64,000 nucleotides of DNA from JAJRRS01 sp965230275 (GCA_965230275.1 CBDDKO010000002.1:372001-436000); one strand, 5' to 3'. Counted from the first letter of the stretch, positions 7,847 to 17,703 are shown. Notes: generated by a model from the letters alone, not told the origin. Translations and numbers: made by a program.

Positions 7847-10024
7847 TTACTTGGTCAGCAGCTTGACCGCGTTGGCGGTCGGCAGGCTGAGGGCACCGTG
7901 GGCACGGGCCGCGGCGATCGCCAGTTCGCCGTCACTGTTTTGCACCAGTTCCAGCAACCGATCGGTCTGGCCGACCTGCAGGGCGTTGCCGAAGTACGTC
8001 GCACTCTCGGCAAGGCTGGCGAGCATGGACAGCTGAAGCTCGCCTTCGTTTCCTAGCGCCGCTTCGGCCAGGGCGCTTTGGGCCTGGGCGTCGTTGATCA
8101 GTGACAGTACCGCCGCCGATGCGACCTTGACGTCGTCACGATCGTCGGACAGTGCCTGGATCAACGCCGGCTGGGCTTCCATGACGTTGAACACATCGCT
8201 GTCGATCGCGACTTCGCGCAGCAGCCTGAGCGCCGTCAGGGCGAATTCGGTGCTCTGCTCGGCCGACAGGGCTTCGCCTTCGCCCGTAGCGCCTGCCGCC
8301 TCAACCGCGGTCTTCAATTCTTGTGGGTCGTCGCTCTTCAGGGCAGAGCTGATCCGGGTGGTGGCGTCGCTCAGTGCGTTGTCGAGGCGGACCTGTTCTT
8401 CCTGGTTCACCAGTGCGAGGATCGGCACGGACCCGGTCTTGTAGTCGCTGACCGTGTCGGCATGGACCTGTAGGACCATGTCGGGTTGCACGGCGGTGAC
8501 GATCAGGTCGACGCCCGGCACGAGATTCAATTCGGATGAGACGTCGGCCATGCTCAAGCCGCCGAACGCCTCGTAACCCAGGTCAAGTAAACTGGCCAGT
8601 AGGCTGTTAACCATTTCGGCGTCGTCGGCCAGCACCAGGGCGTAGCGTGCATCGGACTGACGCACGGCTTCAGATAGCACAGCCGTCACACGGTGAGCGC
8701 CGGGGAAGGTGCTGGTGGGGCGGGTCTGTGCCAATGCCTCGGCCGCACGGAAGCGGACCCGGCGGTCGGGGTACGACAACGCGCTGAGTAGCGGCTGCTT
8801 CGCGGCGTCGGTACTGACCAGGGCATGCGTCCCGGAGGTATCTGCCAAGGCATCGATCGCGTCAAGGGCGAGCTCGTCGTCGCTGTCCGCGATTGCGCGA
8901 GCCAAGACGTCGTGCAGCCGTTCGGGGCCCGATAGCATCGCGTAGAAACCGGCGGGCTGGAGGTCACTTGAGTAGCTCGGGTCCACCACGCCTTCCGGCA
9001 GGCGGTTTTCACGGCGGAGATTCGCCATCAGGTACAGGCTCAGGGCCGGGTCCAGCGAGCTGTTCAGGGTCAGTGCTTCGTGGGCCGAACGCATGGCCAG
9101 CACATCACCGAAGACCTCACCGGGGACGATGGTCGGGACCAGGCCGATCTTCGGGCCGTAGCTCCAGACGAGGCCGGACTCGATCGACGCGTCGTAGCCG
9201 GGCAGCTGGTCGGCTGCCGCGGTCGCGGTGGTGTACTGGGACTGGCCTAGCTTAAGCAGCCACTCGGCGGCGCTGAGGTCGACGGGCTGACGGGTCGAAG
9301 CCATCAAAGATTTGTACGCAACCTCGACGACCTGGCGGGCGTTCGAATCAACCGTGGGCGATTCGAGTACCTGCTTCATCGCCGGCAACGCCTGCGGGTA
9401 TCCGATCTCGGCAAGCACCTGGGCGACGTGGCTCATCGGGGCCGGTTCAAGCTGGGGTAGCGCGGCGCTGAGCGGCGCGACCAAAGGCTGGCCGATCGTC
9501 ACCATCGATGACAGGATGTTCGGGTGCAGCTTCGACTGTTTGTCGTCAAGCAGCGTTGCGAGCATTTGCGGTGCCGCATACTGGCCGGCGGCTGCTAGGC
9601 GCTGGGTGGCGTTGCGGTAGGCGCGCTGGCCCTGGCCGAGCAATTCGATGTCCTTGGCGATCCGCTCGGTGTCACGGCTGAGCTCGATACGCGCCGCCTG
9701 GATGCGGGCGTCGAGGTCTTCGGCCACCTCGGCGAGGTCGGCGTACTGCTCGTTGGCTTCGCCCAGCTTCTCGGCACGCGCGAGCACGTTGGCCCATGCC
9801 TTGCGATCGCTGGCTTCGACCGTTGCGAGCAGCGTCTGGTTGTCCGCCTGATCGAGCAGGGCCTGGCCGGTCGCCAGCGCCAGGTCGGGCTTGGCGATCA
9901 ACACGTAATGGTTGAAGTCTTCCCAAAGGGCGTCAGGTGTCTGGGCCTGGGCGAATAACGCACCGGGCGAACAGGCAAGCACGGACAGCCATACACCCGA
10001 CAACAAGCGTTGTGTTCCCGTCAT
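7847..10024 (-). CDS. secreted HEAT-repeat protein with degenerate receiver-like segment
   Basis: 725 residues. A signal peptide (hydrophobic 5-25, cleavage near LFAQA-QTPD) points to export. The rest is alpha-helical with repeated Ala/Leu-rich hairpins ending in segments such as RRVRFRAAEALAQ and DDVKVASAAVLSLI, typical of HEAT repeats. A segment around residues 460-560 (YALVLADDAEMVNSLL ... GVDLIVTAVQPD ... VPILALVN) looks like a receiver fold without the usual aspartates. A scaffold or repeat-mediated binding role is likely; function unknown. It has its own terminator. Confidence 0.75.
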   Translation of the reverse strand: MTGTQRLLSGVWLSVLACSPGALFAQAQTPDALWEDFNHYVLIAKPDLALATGQALLDQADNQTLLATVEASDRKAWANVLARAEKLGEANEQYADLAEVAEDLDARIQAARIELSRDTERIAKDIELLGQGQRAYRNATQRLAAAGQYAAPQMLATLLDDKQSKLHPNILSSMVTIGQPLVAPLSAALPQLEPAPMSHVAQVLAEIGYPQALPAMKQVLESPTVDSNARQVVEVAYKSLMASTRQPVDLSAAEWLLKLGQSQYTTATAAADQLPGYDASIESGLVWSYGPKIGLVPTIVPGEVFGDVLAMRSAHEALTLNSSLDPALSLYLMANLRRENRLPEGVVDPSYSSDLQPAGFYAMLSGPERLHDVLARAIADSDDELALDAIDALADTSGTHALVSTDAAKQPLLSALSYPDRRVRFRAAEALAQTRPTSTFPGAHRVTAVLSEAVRQSDARYALVLADDAEMVNSLLASLLDLGYEAFGGLSMADVSSELNLVPGVDLIVTAVQPDMVLQVHADTVSDYKTGSVPILALVNQEEQVRLDNALSDATTRISSALKSDDPQELKTAVEAAGATGEGEALSAEQSTEFALTALRLLREVAIDSDVFNVMEAQPALIQALSDDRDDVKVASAAVLSLINDAQAQSALAEAALGNEGELQLSMLASLAESATYFGNALQVGQTDRLLELVQNSDGELAIAAARAHGALSLPTANAVKLLTK

Positions 10025-10246
10025 GGATTCAACTCCAAATTGTTTGCAAGTCTGGTAACCACATCAATCTATCGCTGGCGTGCCGTAGCGTCAAACGGGA
10101 AGGGGCCCAGATCGTCGCCGATCATGCCGCCTCAGATTATCGGCCCCAGGGCTTCGGGATACGCTGTCGTAAGCCTTTACCTGGGCATCACATCCGCCGG
10201 CAAACCCTAAGCGGTCTTGCTGAGCGGTCTGTGATATGCTCTGAGC

Positions 10247-10903
10247 ATGATGACGCAACTCATCAACTCGGCGGGGGACCTGATGGCGCTTGGCGGGATT
10301 GTCATGTGGCCGCTGCTGGCGCTGAGTGTACTCTCGGCGGCGCTGCTCTTTGAACGCTGTTGGTTTTTCTTACGAACGAACAGTGCCAGTCGCAAGGCGC
10401 GGGCCCGGGTGATGGCACGCTATCTGCGCGAAAAGAACAACGAAGCCGCACGACAGCTTGCCCTCAAGGAGCGTAGTCTCTACGGCCGGGTTGTCGAGCA
10501 AGTTGCTGAGGAGGCCGAGGCAGGCGGGGTCGCCGAGGTGGACATTGTCGAGGCCTATCGGCCCAGGATCGAGCGTTTCATGCCGACGCTTTCGACGATC
10601 ATCACTGTCGCCCCGATGCTCGGCATCCTAGGCACGGTTCTGGGCATCATCGCCAGCTTCCAACTACTCTCTGACCCCGGCGTTTCGACGGACCCCCGAT
10701 CGGTGAGCCAGGGGATCGCCGAGGCCCTGATCACCACCGCCGCGGGTCTTGTCATCGCGATCTTCACACTTTTCCCCTACAACGCCTTACGGGTTCAGGT
10801 ACAGCGTTCCCTGTCCGTAGTTGAGTCGTTGGCGTGGGCGGCGTCGTCCGGCGCATCTCAAGGCGACGATAATACGCAGAAACAAGAAAATCACGATTCA
10901 TAG
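10247..10903 (+). CDS. MotA/TolQ/ExbB proton-channel family protein
   Basis: 218 residues with a TM segment near 15-38 (GGIVMWPLLALSVLSAALL), a cytoplasmic loop rich in Arg/Glu, and two further TM segments about 115-140 and 160-185. The segment ITVAPMLGILGTVLGIIASFQ is the conserved ExbB/TolQ core. Such proteins use the proton gradient together with an ExbD/TolR partner, which is not present next to it. The 223 bases before it and 236 bases after it hold no other gene. Confidence 0.9.
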   Translation: MMTQLINSAGDLMALGGIVMWPLLALSVLSAALLFERCWFFLRTNSASRKARARVMARYLREKNNEAARQLALKERSLYGRVVEQVAEEAEAGGVAEVDIVEAYRPRIERFMPTLSTIITVAPMLGILGTVLGIIASFQLLSDPGVSTDPRSVSQGIAEALITTAAGLVIAIFTLFPYNALRVQVQRSLSVVESLAWAASSGASQGDDNTQKQENHDS

Positions 10904-11139
10904 GCCACCATTGGCCGAATCTTAAGTATATTGGTCGCCATATCCTCGATGCGGTATGGCTTGTTCCGTCGCACTCGGGTCGGCCTTAGTGTGTAGGCCG
11001 GGATCAGGGCTTGTGTAAATACTAATTATTGGGCCTGTACGGCCGGTGTGTGATGCCGATATAGAGGTAGCTTTCCAGCTTCATTGTTTGCGAGAGCCCA
11101 GCTGTACGGATGTACCGATAACACTATCAAGGAAAGATA

Positions 11140-13770
11140 ATGCTTCACCCAAGTCAGGCACGTATTCGTAGTTTTGAGGTGGTCCCCTCGCTGCCGAAGC
11201 CGCTGGAGCCGTTGATGCGGATCGCGAACAACCTCTGGTGGACGTGGCACCCCGAAGCGGTGGAACTGTTCGTCCGGCTGGACCGTGACCTTTGGCTCGA
11301 AAGCAACCATAACCCCGTCAAGATGCTCGGCCTGGTGACCCAGGCAAGGCTCGACGAGGCCGCCAAGGACGAGGGGTTCCTCACCTCGCTGTCCCTGGCC
11401 ATCGAGAACCTCGAACGTCACGAAGGCCGAACCCCCTGGCTCGAATCCATCAATCAGGAATCCGACGGCTACACGGTCGCCTACTTCTGCGCCGAGTTCG
11501 GCATGACCGAATCGCTGCAGATCTACTCCGGCGGCCTGGGCTGCCTGGCGGGCGACCACCTCAAGTCGGCCAGCGAACTGGGCCTGCCCCTGATCGCGGT
11601 CGGCCTGCTCTACCGCAACGGCTACTTCCAGCAATACCTCAACTCCGACGGCTGGCAGCAGGAATACACCCCCGACCTCGACTTCTCCACGCTCCCGGTC
11701 AACCCGGTCAAGAACGCCAACGGTGAGCAGATCAAGGTCAGCGTCCACCTGCCCGGACGTGACGTCCACGTCGCGCTGTGGAAGTGCATCGTCGGCCGTA
11801 TCCCGCTTTACCTGCTGGATACCAACCTCCCTGAAAACCAGGAGGCCGACCGCCACATCACCAGCCAGCTCTACGGCGGTGACATGGAAATGCGCATCAA
11901 GCAGGAGATCGTCTTGGGTATCGGCGGTGTCCGTGCCCTGGAAGCGATCAACATCCGCCCGGACGTCTGCCACATGAACGAAGGCCACTCCGCCTTCCTC
12001 GCGCTGGAGCGGATTACACGCATCATCGACGAGCAGGGCGTCAGCTTCGACGAAGCCCGCCAGCTCGCCGCCGCGAGCCACGTCTTCACCACGCACACCC
12101 CCGTGCCCGCCGGGATCGACCGGTTCCCACCGGACATGATCGAACGCTACTTCAAGCACTACCACGATAAGCTCGGCCTGGATATGGAGGGGCTGCTCTC
12201 GCTTGGTCGGGAGAACGTTTTTGATAAGAACGAGTTCTTCTCCATGGCGGTGCTCGCGATCCGCACCAGTCAGTGGGCCAACGGCGTCAGCAAGCTGCAC
12301 GGCGAGGTCAGCAGGGAGATGTGGAACAACATCTGGGGCGGCGTCCCCGAAGAGGAAGTCCCGATTAAGCACGTCACCAACGGCGTCCACGCACGCAGTT
12401 GGCTATCCGGCGATCTGATCTTCCTGTTCGACCGCTTCCTCGGCGCTCGCTGGCAGAACAACCCCGCCGACCACGCCGTCTGGCAGGCGGTGGAGAACGT
12501 CCCCGACGAAGAGCTGTGGCGCGTCCACGAACGCAAGCGTCGACACCTGATCAACTGGACACGCGAGAAGCTCGAAGACCAGCTCCGTGCCCGCGGCGCC
12601 AGCCCCGATCAGATCAAGGCCCAGTGCGAGGCCCTGGACCCCTCGGCCCTGACCATCGGATTCGCCCGCCGGTTCGCCACCTACAAGCGCGGCACGCTGC
12701 TGCTGCGTGACCTCAAGCGGATCGAGAAGATCCTGTGCGACGCCGAGAGGCCCGTGCAGATTCTGGTCGCAGGTAAGGCACACCCCGCCGACGGCGGCGG
12801 CAAGGACCTGATCCGGCAGATCGTCCAGATCGCCACCCAGTCCGACGCCGGCCACAAGATCGTCTTCCTCGAGAACTACGACATCCACGTCGCACGCAAC
12901 CTGGTTCAGGGCTGCGATATCTGGCTGAACACCCCGCGCCGCGGCATGGAAGCGTCCGGCACCAGCGGTATGAAGGCCGCTCTCAACGGCGTGCTGAACT
13001 GCTCGATCATGGACGGCTGGTGGGACGAGGCCTTCGAGACCGACCTTGGCTGGGCCATCGGACGCGGCGAGGAATACGCCAACCCCGCCACCGCCGACGA
13101 CCTGGAGAGCCAGGCCCTGTACGACCTGCTCGAGAACAACATCGTCCCGCTGTTCTACGACCGCGACAAGAACGACCTGCCGCGCAAGTGGGTCGCGATG
13201 ATGAAGGCGTGCATCACCAAGCTCGCCCCGCAGTTCAACACCAACCGCATGGTCCAGGAGTACACCGAGAACCTGTACCTGCCCGCGCTCAAGAAGAGCC
13301 GTGAACTCGGTACCAACAAGATCGCAGGCGCCAAGGCTCAGGCCCAGGCCATCGCACACCTGCGTGCGAACTGGGGCGGCCTGAAGATCGAGAACGTCGA
13401 AGCCGACACCAACGAGCCGTTGGGCGTCCGCCAGACACTCAAGGTCAACGCGACCGTATCCCTCGGCGGGCTCGGCCCCGATCAGGTCCGTGTCCAGCTC
13501 TACACCGGTCGGCTCGATAACGAGTCGCGTCTGGTCGAGGCGGACTGTGCGGACATGACCCACATCCAGGACCTCGGCGACGGGCGTCACCGCTTTGAAG
13601 GCAGCTTCCTGACCAGTACCAGCGGCCGCCACGGCTTCGCTGTCCGCGTGATCCCAGGTGGCGAGACGTTCGACGGCCTGGTCGTCCCGGGCCTGATCCA
13701 CTGGGACTACGAAGCGCCCCCTGCACCCAAGCCCAAGGCCAAGGCCGAAGCCGAAAAGGTCGTCGCCTGA
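11140..13770 (+). CDS. glgP: alpha-glucan (glycogen) phosphorylase, GT35
   Basis: Releases glucose 1-phosphate from glycogen or maltodextrin. Its 876 residues match the short Thermus/actinobacterial type with an N-terminal domain containing IANNLWWTWHPEA. The PLP-binding lysine is about Lys612, in GTSGMKAALNG; upstream motifs AYFCAEFGM and HMNEGHSAFL are intact. The C-terminus ends in an Ala/Lys/Pro-rich tail. The ATG at 11140 is preceded by AAGGAAAG. The gene is monocistronic with a terminator. Confidence 0.95.
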   Translation: MLHPSQARIRSFEVVPSLPKPLEPLMRIANNLWWTWHPEAVELFVRLDRDLWLESNHNPVKMLGLVTQARLDEAAKDEGFLTSLSLAIENLERHEGRTPWLESINQESDGYTVAYFCAEFGMTESLQIYSGGLGCLAGDHLKSASELGLPLIAVGLLYRNGYFQQYLNSDGWQQEYTPDLDFSTLPVNPVKNANGEQIKVSVHLPGRDVHVALWKCIVGRIPLYLLDTNLPENQEADRHITSQLYGGDMEMRIKQEIVLGIGGVRALEAINIRPDVCHMNEGHSAFLALERITRIIDEQGVSFDEARQLAAASHVFTTHTPVPAGIDRFPPDMIERYFKHYHDKLGLDMEGLLSLGRENVFDKNEFFSMAVLAIRTSQWANGVSKLHGEVSREMWNNIWGGVPEEEVPIKHVTNGVHARSWLSGDLIFLFDRFLGARWQNNPADHAVWQAVENVPDEELWRVHERKRRHLINWTREKLEDQLRARGASPDQIKAQCEALDPSALTIGFARRFATYKRGTLLLRDLKRIEKILCDAERPVQILVAGKAHPADGGGKDLIRQIVQIATQSDAGHKIVFLENYDIHVARNLVQGCDIWLNTPRRGMEASGTSGMKAALNGVLNCSIMDGWWDEAFETDLGWAIGRGEEYANPATADDLESQALYDLLENNIVPLFYDRDKNDLPRKWVAMMKACITKLAPQFNTNRMVQEYTENLYLPALKKSRELGTNKIAGAKAQAQAIAHLRANWGGLKIENVEADTNEPLGVRQTLKVNATVSLGGLGPDQVRVQLYTGRLDNESRLVEADCADMTHIQDLGDGRHRFEGSFLTSTSGRHGFAVRVIPGGETFDGLVVPGLIHWDYEAPPAPKPKAKAEAEKVVA

Positions 13771-13796
13771 CCCGGCTCGCTAAGTAAATCACCCCC

Positions 13797-13830
13797 AAAC
13801 GCCCGGCCATCACGGTCGGGCGTTTTTATT
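13797..13830 (+). terminator. rho-independent terminator of glgP
   Basis: Stem AACGCCCG / CGGGCGTT with downstream TTTTATT, 28 bases after the glgP stop. Confidence 0.9.
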
Positions 13831-13889
13831 ATGCCCATCGACCCCGCCGGGCGATTGACCCGTCCGCAATCCTTGGTAGCCTCATATCC

Positions 13890-14315
13890 ATGGCGGACGA
13901 TACCCTCTTCCAGACCTCCGACGATGAACTGCTGGTCAGCGCCTACAAGCGGCAAGGCCGGACGCTTGACGATCTGCCGTATACCCATGAGTTTGAGGTG
14001 CTGTATCTGGCTATCACAGGCGGTGAATCACCCGCCGTGTCGCGCCAGCAGCTCTTCCACCGACTGCACAACCTCCGCAAGGCCGGCAAGCTCCCCCGCC
14101 TTGGCAAGGCCCAGGGCGAGAGACCCAGGCTTTCGCCCGATCACGAAACCATGCTCGCCGGATTGGTTTGTGCGCAAGTGGGCCAACTCTCCAAACGGGA
14201 TCAGTTGATCTACTCAGACGCCTTCGACACGATCGTCAACACCTTCAATAACCTAGCCGGGCTGAACCTTTCTCCCCACGACACCTGGCGCATCATCGCG
14301 AAGCTCGCCAAATGA
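13890..14315 (+). CDS. hypothetical protein
   Basis: 141 residues, not recognised. A basic, mainly helical sequence with SRQQLFHRLHNLRKAGKLPRLGK in the middle (residues about 50-72), which resembles a small DNA- or RNA-binding helical module, but I cannot name a family. No TM segment or signal peptide. Its stop overlaps the ATG of the DinB gene by 4 bases, so the two are probably co-translated. Confidence 0.7.
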   Translation: MADDTLFQTSDDELLVSAYKRQGRTLDDLPYTHEFEVLYLAITGGESPAVSRQQLFHRLHNLRKAGKLPRLGKAQGERPRLSPDHETMLAGLVCAQVGQLSKRDQLIYSDAFDTIVNTFNNLAGLNLSPHDTWRIIAKLAK

Positions 14316-14848
14316 CTAACGCCTGGGAAGCCAAAGCGGACACCGTTACCGAGCAGTTCATCCTGCAGCAGCGGGCCGACCTGCAGGAGTGCCTCGAGAA
14401 GATCGAGCACTGCTTCAGCCAGCTCGAAGACCATGACATCTGGTGGCGGCCGTACCAGGAGCACAACGCCCTGGGCAACATCATCCTCCACCTCTGCGGC
14501 AACCTCGGGCAGTGGATCATCCACGGCGTCACCGGGCAGCCCGACACCCGTGATCGCCCGGCCGAGTTCGCCCACCGCGGCATCATTCCCAAAGACCAGT
14601 TGCTTGATTGGATCAGGCAGACGATCGACAAGGCCGACAAGGTGATTGCCGAGCAGACCGATGCTTCACTGTTAGAACCCCGGCGTGTGCAGGGCTTTGA
14701 CGTGCTGGCTCAAGCCGCCATCCACCACTCGGTCACCCACCTGATCGGCCACACCCAGGAGATCATCTGGATCACCCGCCTGCGCGTCGGCCCGGAGTAC
14801 AAGTTCCGCTGGGAACCGAGCTCGCCCGAGCATGGCTCATCAAAGTAA
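14312..14848 (+). CDS. DinB family protein
   Basis: 178-residue four-helix bundle of the DinB/YfiT-like superfamily. The metal-binding histidines fit H in ILHLCGNLGQWI and the two in HHSVTHLIGHTQEI. Many such proteins are thiol-dependent transferases, but the substrate here is unknown. It overlaps the upstream hypothetical gene, and the GNAT gene follows after 6 bases. Two further DinB relatives occur at 49257 and 49825. Confidence 0.82.
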   Translation: MTNAWEAKADTVTEQFILQQRADLQECLEKIEHCFSQLEDHDIWWRPYQEHNALGNIILHLCGNLGQWIIHGVTGQPDTRDRPAEFAHRGIIPKDQLLDWIRQTIDKADKVIAEQTDASLLEPRRVQGFDVLAQAAIHHSVTHLIGHTQEIIWITRLRVGPEYKFRWEPSSPEHGSSK

Positions 14849-14854
14849 ACCGCT

Positions 14855-15310
14855 ATGCTCACACGTCCCATGACCGCTGACGATCACGCACAGATTCTCG
14901 CTCTGGCAGATGGGTTGGGTGAGTGGTTTAATGAGCAGGGGCGGCAAGACATGGCGATCGACCTGTGTCATCAACCCGGCATCGTCGCCGAGCAGGACGG
15001 CCGGATCGTTGGCTTCCTGACATGGTTCGTCGCGGAGGCGAGCCTGTGCATCGGCTGGATCGCGGTGAAGCGGGATACGCACCGAAGGGGTGTTGGCCGG
15101 GCTATGATCGAGCAACTCGTACGGACCGCTCATGAGATGGGCGTCAAACGCCTGCGAGTCTGGACGCTCAGTCAGCGTGAGGATTATCCGCCCTACGAGT
15201 CCACCCGCGCTTTCTATCAGGCAATGGGCTACGCCGCCTGGAAGCAGTTGCCGGGCTACTGTGAGGACGGATCGGAGATGGAGATCTACCAACGGCTGAT
15301 CGAGGACTGA
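14855..15310 (+). CDS. GNAT family N-acetyltransferase
   Basis: 151 residues. The acetyl-CoA loop is seen as KRDTHRRGVGRAMIEQLV (about residues 70-87), preceded by the beta4 strand IGWIAV. The C-terminal part YESTRAFYQAMGY is typical of the fold. It lies 6 bases after the DinB gene and 32 bases before thiL, so it is probably in one transcription unit with them. Substrate unknown. Confidence 0.9.
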   Translation: MLTRPMTADDHAQILALADGLGEWFNEQGRQDMAIDLCHQPGIVAEQDGRIVGFLTWFVAEASLCIGWIAVKRDTHRRGVGRAMIEQLVRTAHEMGVKRLRVWTLSQREDYPPYESTRAFYQAMGYAAWKQLPGYCEDGSEMEIYQRLIED

Positions 15311-15342
15311 ACCGACCGCTGCCCGGCCCTACAATAACGCAT

Positions 15343-16290
15343 ATGCGTGAACTGGAACTGCTATCTCACATTTACAAGGCCAACCCGGCATTGCCGGGCT
15401 CGGTCACTGTGCCGCCCGGCGATGACATGGGCGCGGTCGTGGTGGGAGGGCAGACGATGCTGGTGACCGTCGATCAGGTATCCGACGGCGTCCACTTTGA
15501 TCTGGGACATACACCCTTGGAAAAAGTTGGGCGTAAAGCCATCACGCGCAACCTGTCCGACGTTGCGGCGATGGCGGCCAAACCCGTCGGGGCGGTCGCG
15601 GCGGCCTGCCTGCCCAAGGGCTTCGGCGAAGATCAGGCTAAGACACTTTTCGATGCGATGCGGGCCACGGCCGAGGCGTTCGCTTGCCCCCTGATTGGCG
15701 GTGACATCTCCACCTGGGACCAGAATCTGATCCTGACCGTCACCGTCTTCGCAGAGCCCGACGGGATCGAGCCCGTCCTGCGCAGCGGGGCACAGCCCGG
15801 CGACACCATTTACGTTACCGGCCACATCGGCGGGAGCCTGCAACAGCAAAGCGATCCGCCCGGCTACGTTCACCACCTGGACTTCACCCCCCGCATCGAC
15901 CTGGCACGCGCTTTGGCAGGCAACTCCGCCACCCGGCCGACTGCCATGATCGATCTGTCCGACGGCTTGGCACAGGACCTGACGCGCATCTGTGAGCAGA
16001 GCCACGTATCGGCACGCATCGACATCGACAAGCTTCCGATCAGTAACGCAGCCCGGCAGGCGGCTGAGCAATCAGGCGAGCCGCCGTGGCAACACGCTGT
16101 GGGTGACGGCGAGGACTATGAGCTATGCTTCACGTCCGCCGGACTCGTGCCGGATGCGGCTGGTGGAGTAGCCATGACACCGATCGGTGTGATTGGGCAA
16201 GTCAGGGAGGACCCATTCGTGCAGTTCGTGTTACCCGACGGATCAATCCAGCACGCAACCGATCTTGGGTGGGAGCATCACGGTGACTGA
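15343..16290 (+). CDS. thiL: thiamine-monophosphate kinase
   Basis: Phosphorylates thiamine monophosphate to the active diphosphate. N-terminal PPGDDMGAVVV with TVDQVSDGVHFD, and the segment ARNLSDVAAM in variant form (TRNLSDVAAMAAKP), match ThiL; DLSDGLAQDL and VGDGEDYELCF are present in the C-terminal half. 315 residues, normal length. It overlaps tsaE by 8 bases. No TPP riboswitch is visible upstream. Confidence 0.95.
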   Translation: MRELELLSHIYKANPALPGSVTVPPGDDMGAVVVGGQTMLVTVDQVSDGVHFDLGHTPLEKVGRKAITRNLSDVAAMAAKPVGAVAAACLPKGFGEDQAKTLFDAMRATAEAFACPLIGGDISTWDQNLILTVTVFAEPDGIEPVLRSGAQPGDTIYVTGHIGGSLQQQSDPPGYVHHLDFTPRIDLARALAGNSATRPTAMIDLSDGLAQDLTRICEQSHVSARIDIDKLPISNAARQAAEQSGEPPWQHAVGDGEDYELCFTSAGLVPDAAGGVAMTPIGVIGQVREDPFVQFVLPDGSIQHATDLGWEHHGD

Positions 16291-16795
16291 GCAGTTAACG
16301 AGTACGGTGATCGAATCCACGAGCGTCGAGCAGACCATGGCCGTCGGCACCGCGGTGGCGCGTCTTGCCAAATCAGGTGACTGCGTCGCATTGATCGGCG
16401 AGTTGGGCGCGGGCAAGACGCAGTTCGTCCGCGGCATGGCATCGGGGCTGGGTATCGAACCGGTGCGTGTTTCCAGCCCGACGTTTGTCTTCATGCAGGA
16501 ATACAACCCGACCGATCCCGGCAACGGCTCGTTGGTACTGACACACGTCGATGCCTACCGCCTGGCGGGTGAGGACGACCTGGCATCGATCGGCTGGGAA
16601 GGCGACGGCGAGGAACTCCGCAGCGGGGCTGTCCTCGTCGTCGAGTGGGCAGACCGGATTCCCGACGCACTCTGCACCGATCGGCTTGAGATCAGAATCG
16701 CCCACCACGGCGACGGCCGAACCATCACGCTGACAGCCCACGGCTCTTGGCGTGAGCGAATGGGTGAACTGACGGCATGCGCAAACCTGTCATGA
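16283..16795 (+). CDS. tsaE: tRNA t6A threonylcarbamoyladenosine ATPase TsaE
   Basis: ATPase partner of TsaB/TsaD in t6A tRNA modification. Walker A is GELGAGKTQFVRG, and SSPTFVFMQEY and HVDAYRLAGEDDL are characteristic. I chose the GTG at 16283 (VTEQLTST), which overlaps the thiL stop; the open frame upstream is shared with thiL and is not convincing. 170 residues from that start. tsaB and tsaD are not in the window. Confidence 0.93.
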   Translation: MTEQLTSTVIESTSVEQTMAVGTAVARLAKSGDCVALIGELGAGKTQFVRGMASGLGIEPVRVSSPTFVFMQEYNPTDPGNGSLVLTHVDAYRLAGEDDLASIGWEGDGEELRSGAVLVVEWADRIPDALCTDRLEIRIAHHGDGRTITLTAHGSWRERMGELTACANLS

Positions 16796-16809
16796 GAGGT
16801 GTATAGGCG

Positions 16810-16992
16810 ATGGCCGACAGTCAGCAATCAAAAGCACGCTGCCCGATCTGCGACAGCCCGGTCGAAACAGGCGTCAAGACCTTCCCCTTCTGCTCGGACC
16901 GCTGCAAGAAGATCGACCTGGGCAAATGGCTCGACGGCAAGTACCTGATCAGCCGACCGATCGAGCAAAGCGATCTGGAAGAAGGGGAGTGA
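16810..16992 (+). CDS. yacG: YacG-type zinc-binding protein (DNA gyrase inhibitor family)
   Basis: 60 residues with CPICDSPVE ... FPFCSDRCKKIDLGKW, a four-cysteine zinc ribbon and the DLGxW motif of YacG. E. coli YacG binds GyrB and inhibits gyrase; the same role here is inference. It is 14 bases after tsaE, in the same orientation. A GATTTNN heptamer hairpin starts 7 bases after its stop. Confidence 0.93.
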   Translation: MADSQQSKARCPICDSPVETGVKTFPFCSDRCKKIDLGKWLDGKYLISRPIEQSDLEEGE

Positions 16993-16998
16993 CTTCGG

Positions 16999-17102
16999 GA
17001 TTTCAGATGTATGATTGATGATTTCGCAAGCGTGAACCGTACACCGCAGGCAACTGCGTATGCACATAAAAATCCTCAATCATAAATCTCAAATCATAAA
17101 TC
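16999..17102. repeat. heptamer-arm inverted repeat C (GATTTNN type)
   Basis: Left arm: four contiguous 7-mers at 16999, 17006, 17013 and 17020 with consensus GATTTNN. Right arm: five contiguous 7-mers at 17068-17102, the reverse complement (NNAAATC). The loop is 41 bases. It lies between convergent yacG and the Fur-family gene; the last two codons and stop of the latter (17094-17102) are made of repeat units. Confidence 0.8.
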
Positions 17103-17588
17103 CGCTTCTTCCGCCTGCTCGTGCTGTTGGGCCTCGGGGCTGATGCCGTAGATCACGAAGCGGTGGCTGACCGGCTCGAAGCCGTGCTCTGCGCACAGCT
17201 TGTCTCGGAGCTTGGTCAACTCGGCGGCGGAGAACTCGATGATCTGGTTGGTTTCGACGCAGACCAGGTGGCCCATCGGCTCCTTGCCGAAACTCAGCCG
17301 GTAGTGGGCCTGGCGTGAATCGATCAGGACCTCGGAAATGATCTTCGCTTCCAGCAGGTGCTTGAGTGTGCGGTAGATGGTCGCCTTGCTGACCCGGTGA
17401 TCGGCTGCCCGCATCTCCTGGAGCAACTCATCAGCCTCGAACACGCCCGGCTTGGCCAGCACGGCGTCCAGGATCAGGGCACGCTCGGTCGTGAACTTCA
17501 ATCCCTGACGTTTGAGGAATCGTCGAAAGATCGCACACAACGGCATGATTAGCTGGTCGTCTGAACTCGCGGTGGGGGCTTTGCTCAT
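17094..17588 (-). CDS. Fur family transcriptional regulator
   Basis: Winged-helix metalloregulator. The recognition region includes ISKAT-like VSKATIYRTLKHLLEA (about residues 70-85), and the dimerisation half carries HLVCVETNQIIEF, HYRLSF and metal-ligand histidines. The CxxC zinc pairs of many Fur proteins are not seen. The ATG at 17588 (MSKAPTAS) is preferred to an in-frame start at 17624. The C-terminal Asp-Leu-stop is formed by a GATTTAT repeat unit, so the original tail may have been replaced. Confidence 0.9.
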   Translation of the reverse strand: MSKAPTASSDDQLIMPLCAIFRRFLKRQGLKFTTERALILDAVLAKPGVFEADELLQEMRAADHRVSKATIYRTLKHLLEAKIISEVLIDSRQAHYRLSFGKEPMGHLVCVETNQIIEFSAAELTKLRDKLCAEHGFEPVSHRFVIYGISPEAQQHEQAEEADL

Positions 17589-17703
17589 GCGGGCATTGTA
17601 GCCCGTGCAGCATGGCGTTGACACCTCGGTTGGCTACTTTTCAGAGACGCTGGTATCTTGCCGATCAGGTCAGATAGTTGGCCGCAGAATAGGGAGTCGA
17701 GTC

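Noticed and set aside
12403..13701. Long open frame (432 codons) opposite glgP
   Set aside because: Arises from GC-rich codon bias of the true gene; the antisense protein is low-complexity and has no recognisable domain, while glgP is certain.
15311..15342. TPP riboswitch before thiL
   Set aside because: The gap is 32 bases, too short, and no thi-box is visible; thiL is part of a run with the GNAT and DinB genes.
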